Assembly (NCBI GenBank): GCA_016872595.1
Contig: VGZJ01000003.1
Span: 1 to 63,578 of the forward strand
DNA: 63,578 nucleotides
From: Planctomycetota bacterium
Lineage (GTDB): Bacteria > Planctomycetota > Planctomycetia > Gemmatales > Gemmataceae
Reading direction: 5' to 3'
In this document: piece after piece, positions 42,168-51,175 of the stretch
Layout: each line of letters begins with the position of its first letter
Numbering within the stretch: position 1 is the first letter of the stretch
Program-made: the position numbers and the translations under genes
Notes under the pieces: generated by a model
Seen by the model: only the letters and a program-made list of their open reading frames with translations
What the model was told of the DNA's origin: nothing
Database searches by the model: none

Positions 42168-44648
42168 TCACTTCTTGAGGCGCGCGAGGGCGGATTTGGC
42201 CTCGTCGCCGGCGCGCCCGCCGCCGCCCGCGATCGTTTGTAGCACGGCCTTCGCGCTGTCCGTTCCGATCTCTTCGAGGGCCTGTACCGCGCGGACAAGG
42301 CGCAGGGTGTCGGCACTCAGCCCATGGGCCGGGGTCGTTACACCCTTGTCGTCGAGCTTCTTCAGCACTTCCTTCGCCCGGTCGCGGGTGTCCATGTCGT
42401 CGGACGTGAGCGCCGCGGTCACGGCGGGCACGCACCGCGCGCCCTGCGCGACCAGTTCGCGAATGGCGATCTCGCGGACGCTAAACGTCTGCGAGCCGAG
42501 GTCCGTCACCCACTCCGCGATCTTCTTCTCCGCGGCCAGAATGTCTTTCGTGCCGCGCGCGATGGTGGCGGTACCGGCGTCGCCGGCCGCGGCGAGGGCC
42601 TTCGCCGCCGGGCACCCGACGGCGGCGTCGGCAGATTCCAGATCGGCCCATGCCAGTAGCAACTCGCCGGCCTTCGGCGCGGCCTTGCCCACCCGGTACG
42701 TCAGGTCCCAGACGGTCACGGCCTCTTCCGCGCCGGCGCTGGCGACGCGCGTCCCGTTGGCGAACACGCACATCCGCGAGGTGCCACCGTAGCCCGTGGT
42801 GAAGGCCCGCGCGAGGCCCTGCGTCGCGAGTTCCCACACCTCGACGCGCCCGTACGCGCCGACCGCGCCGACCACCACGTTGCGCCCGTCCGGGGTGAAC
42901 GCGGCGTGCTGAATCTGGCCCTGATCGGTGTACCTCTCGAACTGGTAGCGCGGCTTGCGCGGGTCGGCGTCCTTGTCGTAAGCGTCCTTGCCGTCGGCGG
43001 CGTCGAACACCGCGAGTTGGGCCGACGACACCGCGGTCACGAGCTTGCCGTCGGCGCTGAACGCGACCGTGCCGCGCAGCCCGCGGAGCACGCGCGCCTT
43101 CCACACCTCCTTCACCGCCGCGCCGGGCTTCACGTCCCAGAGGCGCAGGAACGGGTCGCGGCCGAGGACGCCGAGGCGGTCGCCGGCGGGGTTGTAGCCC
43201 ATGCCCAGTACGGTCGTGGCGACCGGGACCGTGCGCCGCGCCCCGGTGCCGTCGGCGTTAGCCTCGGTCACGACGCCGTCGGTGCCCTCCTTCTGCGCCC
43301 ACGCGACGCGCTTGCCGTCCGCGGTTACGGCGACCGCGCGCGCGCCGGCGCTGTCCTTGAACGTATGCGCCGGCTTCGCCGGGAGCGGCTTCGAGGGGTC
43401 GAACCCGGTGTAGGTAATGACCTCGTTTTTGGTGGCGACGACGAGCGTTCCGCCGGCCGCGGTCGCGGTCACGACTTGGCCCGGCAGCGTGCCCGCGGGC
43501 GTCGCGCTCGCCGCGCCCACCTGCCACAGGTACGCGGTATCGGTGGTAAGGAGGAACAGGGCCTTGCCGTCCGCGGAGCCGATCAGCAGAGCCGGGTCCG
43601 GGAAGCTGTCGTTCTCGGCGTGCAGTTGCTTGCCGGTCGTCAGGTCGTAGAGGCGGACGCGCAGGCCGGTGCCGGTGGCGGCGAGCTTCGTACCGTCCGG
43701 GGAGACGGCGAAGTCGCCGGTGATGCCCTTTACCCGGCCCGCGCCGGCCCACGCTTTCTTCGCGAGGTCGTACACGCCGGCCTCGGTGCCGCTGCCCACG
43801 GCCAGCGCGTCGGTGCCGACCCACGCCCGCGGCAGGTTCACCCCGGTGATCTCGGCGACCGGCTTCTCGTCGTCCTTGCCGAACTCGTACACGTGAACCG
43901 CGTCGTCCCCGGTCGCGGACTTCAGCCCGACCGCGAGCCGCGCGCCGTTGGTGCTGAACGCCACGCCTAGGACCGCACCGCCCAGTTTCGCGCGAAAGAT
44001 CGGCTTCCCGCCGGTGACGAGGTGGACGGCCACGTTGCCCTTCTTGTCGCCGATGGCGATGGCCTTCCCGTCCGGGCGGAAGTGGAACACGTCCGCGCCC
44101 GGCAGTTCGAGCTTGGGCAGGTCGTTGGCAAGTTCCGTGACGGTCACGGTCCCGACGAGGTCGGTCGTCGCCATGAGTGCGCCGTCCGCGGTGAACCCGA
44201 ACTGGTGCTTGTTGAGGAACGGGGTGGAGCCGGTCTCGCGGAGGGATTCGGGGTCGAAGTAGCGGATCAGCCCATCGGTTCCGAACTGGACCGCGAGGCG
44301 CTTGCCGCCGTGGGTGAGGCGCAGCTCGCTCACCTTCAGCCCGGATTTTTGGAGCAGTTGGAGTTGAGCGCCGGTGGCGACGGACCACGTGCGCACGGTG
44401 CCGTCCTCGCCGCCGGTGAGGAACGTCTTGCCGTCCGGGGCGAAGACCACGCACGTGGGCCGGTCGGCGTGGCGCAGGCGCGTCTGGCCGAGGCGCGCGA
44501 CCGCGCCGGACGGGAGCCCCCCCGCGGCCGGCTCCTCCGCCTTCTCCCCCTTCTCGGCCCCGGTCTTCGGCTCCTGCGCCGCGACGAGTCGAACCGCGCC
44601 AACGGCGAGCAGCCCCGCGAACCACCACGACCGGCGACCGAGCGACAT
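42168..44648 (-). CDS. Exported WD40 protein with C-terminal HEAT-like helices
   Basis: The 826-residue protein has a signal peptide (about 1-25), then many WD40-type blades from about 55 to 680 (VVFAPDGKTFLTGGEDGTVRTW, FRPDGKAIAIGDKKGNVAVH, VAFSADGKLVTAVSSAQLAVF, AAFTPDGRNVVVGAVG). A helical C-terminus has HEAT-like pairs (FSVREIAIRELVAQGARCVPAV, AVQALEEIGTDSAKAVLQTI). The same layout is common in Gemmataceae. It is probably periplasmic, binding unknown partners. It follows the PQQ-propeller gene by 108 bases on the same strand. Confidence 0.85.
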   Translation of the reverse strand: MSLGRRSWWFAGLLAVGAVRLVAAQEPKTGAEKGEKAEEPAAGGLPSGAVARLGQTRLRHADRPTCVVFAPDGKTFLTGGEDGTVRTWSVATGAQLQLLQKSGLKVSELRLTHGGKRLAVQFGTDGLIRYFDPESLRETGSTPFLNKHQFGFTADGALMATTDLVGTVTVTELANDLPKLELPGADVFHFRPDGKAIAIGDKKGNVAVHLVTGGKPIFRAKLGGAVLGVAFSTNGARLAVGLKSATGDDAVHVYEFGKDDEKPVAEITGVNLPRAWVGTDALAVGSGTEAGVYDLAKKAWAGAGRVKGITGDFAVSPDGTKLAATGTGLRVRLYDLTTGKQLHAENDSFPDPALLIGSADGKALFLLTTDTAYLWQVGAASATPAGTLPGQVVTATAAGGTLVVATKNEVITYTGFDPSKPLPAKPAHTFKDSAGARAVAVTADGKRVAWAQKEGTDGVVTEANADGTGARRTVPVATTVLGMGYNPAGDRLGVLGRDPFLRLWDVKPGAAVKEVWKARVLRGLRGTVAFSADGKLVTAVSSAQLAVFDAADGKDAYDKDADPRKPRYQFERYTDQGQIQHAAFTPDGRNVVVGAVGAYGRVEVWELATQGLARAFTTGYGGTSRMCVFANGTRVASAGAEEAVTVWDLTYRVGKAAPKAGELLLAWADLESADAAVGCPAAKALAAAGDAGTATIARGTKDILAAEKKIAEWVTDLGSQTFSVREIAIRELVAQGARCVPAVTAALTSDDMDTRDRAKEVLKKLDDKGVTTPAHGLSADTLRLVRAVQALEEIGTDSAKAVLQTIAGGGGRAGDEAKSALARLKK

Positions 44649-44756
44649 GGCACTGCCCCCCTCGAAGACCGTACGATCCGATACGAAGTAGACGCCGAAC
44701 CGGGCCGCGGCTCACGGCGATTCCGCGGTTAACTTGCCACGCCCCGGAGGCCGGGC

Positions 44757-46061
44757 TTACTTCCCCTCGACGCAGTACAGGTACTTCTCGCCGCGCAGGA
44801 ACAACTGCTTACCGACCGCCACGGGCGAGGCGTCGATGGGGTCGTTGAGCTTGTTGACTGCAAGCACGTCCACAGCGTCGCCGGCTTTAAGCACCAGTGT
44901 CGTGCCAGTCCGGTCCACGAAGTACACGCGGCCCGCGGCCGTGATCGGTGAGGCGTAGAAGTTCTTCGCCTGCGGCAACCGCTCCTTCTCGACGACCGCT
45001 TTGCCGGTTTTGGCGTTCACGACCGTGAGCAGCGCCTCGTTGGTCGAGGTGAAGTACAGGTTGTCGCCCACGAGCACGGGCGAAGGCACATACGGGGTGC
45101 CGGAGCCGTAGCGCCAGTTCACTTTCCCCTTGTCGGCGAGATCGCCCTGCGAGCCGAGCGGCACCGACACCGCCGCCGCGCCGCGGTAGCCACTGACGCA
45201 GATCACGGAGTCGCCGAACCGGAGCGGTGACGGAATGGGGTTCACGGTCATGCCCGCGACCTGCCACACGATTTCGCCGGTCGTGAGGTCGTAGCTGCGC
45301 ACGCGCGTCGTCCCGTTGGTGACGACCTGCTTCTTGCCGGCGTGCTCGACCACGAGCGGCGTGGACCACGTCGTCTTCTCGTCGCGCTTGGCCTCCCACT
45401 TCGTTTTTCCGTTGGTCGCGTCGAGGCAGTAGAGCTTGGAGTCGGCTTCTTGATCGTAGTTGAGCAAGAGCGCGCTGCCGGCGATCACGGGCGTGACCGC
45501 TTCGCCCCAGCCGAGGCGCGTGTGCATCCGGCCAAGGTCCGTGCGCGACCACCTCAGGTTCCCGTCGAAGTCGTAGGCATAGGTGCCGAACGAGCCGAAC
45601 GAGCCGTAAAGCAGTTTGCCGTCGGTGGTGGGCGAACCGGCGGCGTAGGAGTGCGTCTCGTGCGTGCCCTCGTGCGGCACCATCTCGGCCGCGAGTTTCT
45701 CCCACTGCTTCTTGCCCGTCGCGCGGTCGAAGCACAGCACGAGGAACTTGTAGTAGTTCTTCGGCGGTTCGGTCTTCACGTTGAACTTGGGATCGACCTT
45801 CGGGAGTTCGTCGGCCCTCGCGATCCGGTCCGTCTTCGCCGCGGTCACGACGAACACGCGGTCGCCCCAGACGATGGGAGTTGCGCTCCCTTTCCCGACG
45901 AGCGGGGCCTTCCACTTGATGTTGGAGTCGGCGTCCCACTTGGCGGGCGGATCGGCGGCGGGCGCGGAGCCGTCGGCGTTCGGCCCCCTCCAGTGCGGCC
46001 AGTTGGCAAGGGCCGAGGTCGAGAGCGTGAGGGTGAGGGCGCAGGCAAGGAAGCGCGTCAT
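44757..46061 (-). CDS. Exported PQQ-like (BamB-type) beta-propeller protein
   Basis: The 434-residue protein has a signal peptide (about 1-19, ..TLSTSALA) and NWPHWRGPNADGSAPA at the mature start. That is the standard opening of planctomycete outer-membrane PQQ-repeat proteins. Repeats follow, such as LVLCFDRATGKKQWEKL, LYCLDATNGKTKWEAK and RSYDLTTGEIVWQVAG. It has no catalytic dehydrogenase residues I can identify, so a binding or scaffold role is more likely. It starts 27 bases after the P-loop kinase gene and probably shares its transcript. A second paralogue is at 51.2 kb. Confidence 0.9.
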   Translation of the reverse strand: MTRFLACALTLTLSTSALANWPHWRGPNADGSAPAADPPAKWDADSNIKWKAPLVGKGSATPIVWGDRVFVVTAAKTDRIARADELPKVDPKFNVKTEPPKNYYKFLVLCFDRATGKKQWEKLAAEMVPHEGTHETHSYAAGSPTTDGKLLYGSFGSFGTYAYDFDGNLRWSRTDLGRMHTRLGWGEAVTPVIAGSALLLNYDQEADSKLYCLDATNGKTKWEAKRDEKTTWSTPLVVEHAGKKQVVTNGTTRVRSYDLTTGEIVWQVAGMTVNPIPSPLRFGDSVICVSGYRGAAAVSVPLGSQGDLADKGKVNWRYGSGTPYVPSPVLVGDNLYFTSTNEALLTVVNAKTGKAVVEKERLPQAKNFYASPITAAGRVYFVDRTGTTLVLKAGDAVDVLAVNKLNDPIDASPVAVGKQLFLRGEKYLYCVEGK

Positions 46062-46088
46062 GGACAGCTCCAGAATGCCGCTTGCGGC

Positions 46089-46631
46089 TTAGCACGACGG
46101 GCGAACGTAATCGAGAGCGCGGGCCGCACACTCGTCCAGCGACAGCGCCCCAGTATCGAGGGTGAGGCGCGGCACTTCAAGCGCGACGGCAGCGCCCTTC
46201 GCGCGGTCGAACAACTCCGGGGTGCGGTTCCCGGCCAAATGCGCGCCCGCGTCGCGCGCGATCCGCGCACGGGCCGTGTCGTCGGAACAGGTACATTCGA
46301 CGACGCGCACCGGCACGCCCAACAAATCAGCCAGCGTGAGCGGAACGGTGATCTGGCCGGGTTTACTGAACGTGCGGCCGTCGATCAGCACCGGGCGCGC
46401 CGGATCCGCGGTCAGCAGGTACGCCGCGGCCGAGTACACCGCGTTCATCGCCACGTCGTCTTGTTCGGAGGTGAAATCGACGCTGTTCGCGGGGAACAGC
46501 GCCGCGCGCACCACGTCCTTCGAGAGAACCGCCCCGCCGAGGGCGCGCGCGAGCTGGGTCGCCAGCGCGCTCTTCCCCGTCCCCGGCAACCCCGCCATCA
46601 CGATCAGCACACCGTTTCTCCGCAACTGCAT
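46089..46631 (-). CDS. P-loop kinase-like protein (zeta/chloramphenicol-phosphotransferase type)
   Basis: The 180-residue protein is a small P-loop kinase: Walker A VMAGLPGTGKSALATQLA, GGAVLSKDVVRAALFP in the substrate lid region, LIDGRTFSKPGQ as Walker B-like, and RVVECTCSDDTARARIARDAG at the nucleotide-base site. It resembles the AAA_33 group of small-molecule kinases; the phosphate acceptor is unknown. ATG 46631 avoids an in-frame upstream Met inside the repeat at 46635. It is first in a run with the PQQ and WD40 genes. No toxin-antitoxin partner is seen. Confidence 0.8.
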   Translation of the reverse strand: MQLRRNGVLIVMAGLPGTGKSALATQLARALGGAVLSKDVVRAALFPANSVDFTSEQDDVAMNAVYSAAAYLLTADPARPVLIDGRTFSKPGQITVPLTLADLLGVPVRVVECTCSDDTARARIARDAGAHLAGNRTPELFDRAKGAAVALEVPRLTLDTGALSLDECAARALDYVRPSC

Positions 46632-46634
46632 AAT

Positions 46635-46804
46635 GGCCGCAAAAAAGCATAAAGGGCACAATAGGAGGCAGAATAGTTCTGACAGGATTAACAGGATGCG
46701 AACAGGATGAAGACCAGTCGGCTCAACTCTTCATCCTGTCAATCCTGTCAAAAACGGCCTTTCTGCTTTCTGCCTCTATTGCGCCCTTTGTGCTGTTTTG
46801 CGGC
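46635..46804. repeat. Long imperfect inverted repeat with CAGGATTAACAGGATG core
   Basis: GGCCGCAAAAAAGCATAAAG (46635 on) and its continuation CACAATAGGAGGCAGA match inverted TCTGCCTCTATTGCGCCC and CTTTGTGCTGTTTTGCGGCC (to about 46804). Inside are inverted CAGGATTAACAGGATG and CATCCTGTCAATCCTGTC words. It lies between the starts and ends of minus-strand genes. The region has distinctly low GC. Confidence 0.75.
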
Positions 46805-46818
46805 CGTTCGGTCTTCGT

Positions 46819-49104
46819 TCACTTCACCTTCACCACCATCGGGGTCTTTTCGACGTTGCCCGCGGCGTCTTCGCTCGTGGCCTTCACCTCGGGCGCGGCG
46901 TCGACGGTCGCTTCCCACTCGCCGAAGTTCGCGCCGGTGGCTTTCGCCTCGGTGCCGTTCACGGTCACGCGCTTCACGGTCCCGTTGTCGATGGTGCTGC
47001 CGCGAACGAGCAACTTCCCGTCTTTCTTACTGACGCCGGTGATGATCGTGGCCGGGGGTAGGTCGTCGATGAACTTCGGGAACGCAGGGAACTCCACGTC
47101 CTTCACCTCCGTGACCCGCGACCCGTCGCCGGTCAGGTTCTTCTCTTCGCGGAACGTGTTCGGCTGCTCCTTGAACTCGCCCGACTTGGTGCTGACCACC
47201 ATCGCGACGCGGCCCGGCCCGAAGTAGCCGTGGAAGAAGATGGGCACCCCCTTCGCGCTCTTGGGCGTGGGCCGGGGGCCGCCGCCGAGGTTCGCCAGCG
47301 CGCGCTGCTTGCTCCCGTCGGTCCAGTTCACGGTCTTCACGTTCCGCATGTGCGTGACCGCGTTGCCGGTAGGGTTGTCGTCCGAAATCTGGATCAGCGG
47401 CATCCCCCCGCTGCGGCAGCCGTCGAACGTGAGGCCGTCCACGACGAGCGTTCCGTACTGCACGCTCGCGTCGTCGTGTCCGCGGTTGAACGGCTCCGTG
47501 TTGGTCTGGCTGATGAGCACGTTCTTGTAGTAGTGCCCGTCGAAGTTCGGGTGGTACACGCCGTAGGCCACTTTGTGGATGTGCAGGTTCTCGACGATCA
47601 GGTTCGGCACCTGCGGGCGGAAGCCGTAGTGCGTGTCCCAAATCTTCAGGTTCTTGACGACGAACGGGTGCGCCGCGTCAGGGCCGACGCGGTTCACGCC
47701 CTCGCCCAAGTTCACGCCGTACAAGCCGTGAACGCTGTGAACCTCGTTGTCCTCGAACCGCACGAACGGGAGCGTCCGCACGTCCACGTTCTTGCGCGAG
47801 CCGTCCGGCTGGCGGATCGGGAACACCAGCTTGAGCGAACTGCCCGACGTGGCTTCGTAGCGGAACCAGTAGTTGTCGCACTCGGTGGCGACGTTGCGCG
47901 TGAAGCTGTTGAGGCTGCACGTCCACCAGAAGCCCGCGCCCTCGTTGCCGTCGAACGGGAGCACCTGCTTCGGCAACCGCTTGCCGCGGACCGCGCCCAC
48001 CGCGAGGTTGCGGTCGAGCACGTTGTACGTCTCGGTGCCGTCCTCAAGGAAGAACCCGTGGCCGATGCTCTTGTAGCCGACGTTGTCGCGGACCACGAGG
48101 TAATCGGTGCCGTGGACCGTGACCCAGCGGTTGTGGCTGTCCCAGATCGAACAGCCGACGACCGACGAGCCGCGCATGGTGTCGCGGCACAGGTGGAAGT
48201 GGATCGCGTACTTGCCGAGGATCTCCTTTTTGCCGAGGTGCCGGAACTCGGCGTACGAGAGGGAACCGCTCGAATCCTTGTGGTACATGGTGTGCCCGCG
48301 AACGCCGGCCGGGTCCGCGCTCTCGACCACGACGTTGCGGCTCAGGTTCGCGACCTCCGCGCGGTACTCGCCGTCGCCGAGGTGTGCCATCGACAGCGCC
48401 TTGTCGAATATCAGCTTCGTGCCCTCAATCCCAGTGATGACGCGCTCTTCGGTGGTCGATTCGGTCTTGGCGTTGCCGTGGGTCTGCGTGCCGGTCACGA
48501 TGATCCGGTCGCCGACCTTCCAGCCCTTCACACCTTCTGCGAGTGTGATGTTGGTGTCGCCGATCTTCGCGGGCGCGCCGAGCTTCACCCAACCGCGCGA
48601 CAGCGGTTGGCCGTGCAGGTCCATGCGCCCGCCGCAGCACACAATCGCCGGGCACGTCTCCCTGTTCATCCCCTCGACGTGGTGCAGGCGAATGCGCGCG
48701 GTCTTTTTGATCGGCAGTTCGCCGCTGCCGACGACCAGCGCGGGCGGCGCGCCCTTCTTCTCGCTCGGCGCGGCGTGGTCGCAGTCGAACCCCTCTTCGC
48801 TGTACTCGTTGCCCGCCTGAATCTTGATGAGGCCGACGTTCAGCACGGTGTCCTGTTCCGTGTTGAAGACGAGTGTACCACTGACGCTGATGCCGCGGAT
48901 CACGGCGTCCGACTTCGCATCGTAGACGACGGTGTGGCCTTCACAGACGAGCACGCGCGCCCCGGCGGCGGGCACCGCCCCGCCGACCCACGTTGTCGGC
49001 GCGGACCACGGCCCGCCCTTTAGTGACTTGATGACCGGGGGATCGGCGGCGAACGCGCCGGGCGCGACGAGCGCGAACGCTACGAGAGAGGGAGCGAATC
49101 GCAC
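46819..49104 (-). CDS. G8-domain, right-handed beta-helix exported protein
   Basis: From GTG 49104 the protein has 761 residues with a signal peptide (about 1-18, FAPSLVAFALVAPGAFA). A G8 domain follows (GPWSAPTTWVGGAVPAAGAR, VLVCEGHTVVYDA), then a long parallel beta-helix with recurring strands (AIHFHLCRDTMRGSSVVGCS, LVVRDNVGYKSIGHGFFLED, WWTCSLNSFTRNVATECDNYW). Vertebrate TMEM2 and CEMIP, with the same G8 plus beta-helix arrangement, depolymerise or bind hyaluronan, so a role in glycosaminoglycan-like polysaccharide turnover is an inference. A C-terminal bacterial Ig-like segment follows. It is divergent from the sialidase gene. Confidence 0.85.
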   Translation of the reverse strand: MRFAPSLVAFALVAPGAFAADPPVIKSLKGGPWSAPTTWVGGAVPAAGARVLVCEGHTVVYDAKSDAVIRGISVSGTLVFNTEQDTVLNVGLIKIQAGNEYSEEGFDCDHAAPSEKKGAPPALVVGSGELPIKKTARIRLHHVEGMNRETCPAIVCCGGRMDLHGQPLSRGWVKLGAPAKIGDTNITLAEGVKGWKVGDRIIVTGTQTHGNAKTESTTEERVITGIEGTKLIFDKALSMAHLGDGEYRAEVANLSRNVVVESADPAGVRGHTMYHKDSSGSLSYAEFRHLGKKEILGKYAIHFHLCRDTMRGSSVVGCSIWDSHNRWVTVHGTDYLVVRDNVGYKSIGHGFFLEDGTETYNVLDRNLAVGAVRGKRLPKQVLPFDGNEGAGFWWTCSLNSFTRNVATECDNYWFRYEATSGSSLKLVFPIRQPDGSRKNVDVRTLPFVRFEDNEVHSVHGLYGVNLGEGVNRVGPDAAHPFVVKNLKIWDTHYGFRPQVPNLIVENLHIHKVAYGVYHPNFDGHYYKNVLISQTNTEPFNRGHDDASVQYGTLVVDGLTFDGCRSGGMPLIQISDDNPTGNAVTHMRNVKTVNWTDGSKQRALANLGGGPRPTPKSAKGVPIFFHGYFGPGRVAMVVSTKSGEFKEQPNTFREEKNLTGDGSRVTEVKDVEFPAFPKFIDDLPPATIITGVSKKDGKLLVRGSTIDNGTVKRVTVNGTEAKATGANFGEWEATVDAAPEVKATSEDAAGNVEKTPMVVKVK

Positions 49105-49231
49105 GGCAGGCTCCGGGGAAAGGTGACAACTGGCGGATGGTGAGAGTGTACGCGCCGCCGGTCTGCAATGAAAGTGGCACTGCGGCGCGCGCCGCGGTAT
49201 CGTGTCGTCACCCCACGCCGGAGACGCTGCC

Positions 49232-50212
49232 ATGCGCCTGTCGTTGATCGCACTCGCCCTGTTCGCCACCACCGCCGCGGCCGACGACGCGCCCAAGCCG
49301 GTGCGCATCGCCAGCGGCGTGAGCGGGCACATTCACCCGGCAGCCTGCGTCACGACGGCCGGCACCGTGCTCGTCATCTACAGTCAGACCAACTATCGCG
49401 ACCTGAGGCTGACGCGCTCCGCAGACGGCGGCAAGACGTGGAGCAAACCGGAAGCGTTCGCGCTGACCGAGCGCGCCGAGATTTACCCCGGTTCGCTCAC
49501 CGCCCTGCGCGACGGGCGCGTCGTTCACGCGTGGAACGTGTGGTACACCGACACGAACAACGGCAACAAGAAGTCGCGCTACGTCGAGTTCAGCGTGAGC
49601 GCCGACGACGGCAAGACGTGGGGCAAGCCGAAGGCGCTACCGATGAACCCGAAGGAGTTCAGCGTCGTGCGGCACCCGTTCATCGAACTGCCAACGGGCC
49701 AGTGGGTGTTCTCACTTAGCGACCGCACGCTGGCTTTCGATCCGCAAACCGACAAGGTGACGGATTTCGACAAGACCCCGCACGGCCTCGTGCCAATTGT
49801 GCGAACGCCGAAGGGTACGCTGGTCAGCGGCACCGGCCGCAGGCTCACGACCGAGGGGCCGAAGTGGGAGGAGATCGCGCCGTTCCCGAAGATCGCGCAG
49901 AACGGTTGGCGGTTCGACATGGTTGGCCTCGACAACGGCTATCTGGTCGCCAGCGAAGTACTGGGCGAGGGCGTGGGCGGGAACAAGTGGCGGTTCGTGG
50001 TGTCGCGCGACGACGGCAAGACGTGGGACTTCGACAACGCGGTGGTGTTCTACGACCCCGGCCGCGCGATCGGCGGCCGGGCGTGTCCGCGCACGGTACA
50101 GCTCGACAAAGACACCATCGGCACCGTGTTCTACGACGACGATAAGGCGCAAACCGGGGGCAGCGGCGTGTTCTTCTTGCGCACGCCGATCAAGGCGCTC
50201 GCGGGGAAGTGA
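49232..50212 (+). CDS. BNR-repeat sialidase-like protein
   Basis: The 326-residue exported protein has a signal peptide (about 1-17) and a six-bladed sialidase-type propeller with three Asp boxes: SADGGKTWSK, SADDGKTWGK and SRDDGKTWDF. FRIP-like Arg residues may lie in PVRIASGVSG, and the VVRHPFIELP and GGRACPRTVQLD segments are typical of the exo-alpha-sialidase family PF13088. A sialic-acid or related glycan substrate is likely but unproven, as many planctomycete members act on sulfated glycans. ATG 49232. It is divergent from the G8 gene and followed by a hairpin doublet. Confidence 0.85.
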   Translation: MRLSLIALALFATTAAADDAPKPVRIASGVSGHIHPAACVTTAGTVLVIYSQTNYRDLRLTRSADGGKTWSKPEAFALTERAEIYPGSLTALRDGRVVHAWNVWYTDTNNGNKKSRYVEFSVSADDGKTWGKPKALPMNPKEFSVVRHPFIELPTGQWVFSLSDRTLAFDPQTDKVTDFDKTPHGLVPIVRTPKGTLVSGTGRRLTTEGPKWEEIAPFPKIAQNGWRFDMVGLDNGYLVASEVLGEGVGGNKWRFVVSRDDGKTWDFDNAVVFYDPGRAIGGRACPRTVQLDKDTIGTVFYDDDKAQTGGSGVFFLRTPIKALAGK

Positions 50213-50226
50213 CGACGCGCGAACAA

Positions 50227-50320
50227 TGTTCGTAGTGACCCGCTTCAGCGGGTCTTAGCTCAGGGCGCTGCCGTGAAGACCGCAAGCGCTCTGACCCGCT
50301 GAAGCGGGTCACTACGAACA
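50227..50320. repeat. Perfect 28-base inverted hairpin doublet, family 2
   Basis: Arm 50227-50254 is the exact reverse complement of 50293-50320. Each arm holds the hairpin GACCCGC, TTCA, GCGGGTC. A second copy lies at 55963-56056. Between convergent genes. Confidence 0.8.
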
Positions 50321-50324
50321 TCAA

Positions 50325-51026
50325 CTACTTCAGTTCCTTGATGTAGATGTTCTTGAACCAGAGCGGGTCGCCGTGGAACTGGAGCTCGACCGGCCCGGCG
50401 GCCGGCGTCGGCTCCTTCGGGAACCAGTAGTTCCGCAGCTCGCCCTTGTCGACGACCAACTCGCCGTTGAGCTTCACGGTCACTTCCTTGCCCTTCACAA
50501 CGATGTGGAACGTGTTCCACTCGCCGACCGGCTTGTCGGCCTTCTTCAGCGGCATCTTGGCCTTTTCGCCGGCCGGGTTGTTCCACAGCCCGCCGGACCC
50601 GGAGTTCTTGTCCGCGCCACGCGCGCCGGGCGTGTTCTCGGAGTCCCAGATTTGCACCTGCGGCTGGCCGCGCAGGTACAACCCGCTGTCGCCGTTCTTC
50701 TCGATCTTCCAGTCCACCATCAGCTCGAAGTCGCCGTAGTCCTTGACGGTCTGGAGGCTGACCCCGCCCTTGCCGTCGCAGTGGATCACGCCGTCCTTGA
50801 CGGTCCAGTGTTGGTGCGCGGTCTTGGTGCGCCCGGCGACGAAGTCGGCCTGCTTCTCTTTGGGCATGGTGGCCCGCTGCTTCATGTCGATGTTGCCCTG
50901 CCAGCCGTTGAGGTCTTTGCCGTTGAACAGGGCGGTGAAGCCCGCGGGGGGCTTGTTGTCTTCGGCGCGGGCGCTGGGGACGAGGAGAGCGGTCGCGAGC
51001 GCGACCGCGACGAGGCGGGCTTTCAT
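50325..51026 (-). CDS. DUF1080 (3-keto-disaccharide hydrolase-type) protein
   Basis: The 233-residue exported protein has a signal peptide (about 1-21). The DUF1080 concanavalin-like sandwich follows: GFTALFNGKDLNGWQGN, WTVKDGVIHCDGKGGVSLQT, DFELMVDWKIEKNGDSGLYLR, QVQIWDSENTPGARGADKN, GEWNTFHIVVKGKEVTVKLNG and VELQFHGDPLWFKNIYIKEL. Members are now linked to 3-keto-glycoside hydrolysis in gut bacteria; in Planctomycetes they are very abundant. ATG 51026. It is divergent from the second PQQ gene and adjacent to the sialidase gene, inside a glycan-related region. Confidence 0.9.
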   Translation of the reverse strand: MKARLVAVALATALLVPSARAEDNKPPAGFTALFNGKDLNGWQGNIDMKQRATMPKEKQADFVAGRTKTAHQHWTVKDGVIHCDGKGGVSLQTVKDYGDFELMVDWKIEKNGDSGLYLRGQPQVQIWDSENTPGARGADKNSGSGGLWNNPAGEKAKMPLKKADKPVGEWNTFHIVVKGKEVTVKLNGELVVDKGELRNYWFPKEPTPAAGPVELQFHGDPLWFKNIYIKELK

Positions 51027-51133
51027 TCTGCGGCTCCGGCGTGAGGGAAAGGTGGGCGGCATCAGGCTACCCCGCGCGCCGCGCGCGGGCAAGGGGCCGC
51101 GCCTTTCTCCCTTCACGCGCGCCCGGTCTCCGC

Positions 51134-51139
51134 TACACT
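51134..51139 (+). promoter_or_regulatory. -10 element of the PQQ-propeller gene
   Basis: CGCTACACTGTG contains TACACT at 51134-51139, 37 bases before ATG 51176. No clear -35. Confidence 0.35.
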
Positions 51140-51175
51140 GTGCGCTCCCCCGCCGCTCTCCTTCTGGGGCCACTC

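Noticed and set aside
46089-46631. Zeta toxin of a toxin-antitoxin pair
   Set aside because: The P-loop kinase shape is shared, but no antitoxin gene is adjacent and the neighbours are propeller genes.
46819-49332. Extended N-terminus of the G8 protein to 49332
   Set aside because: The first 76 residues lack homology and overlap the divergent sialidase gene; GTG 49104 starts a proper signal peptide.
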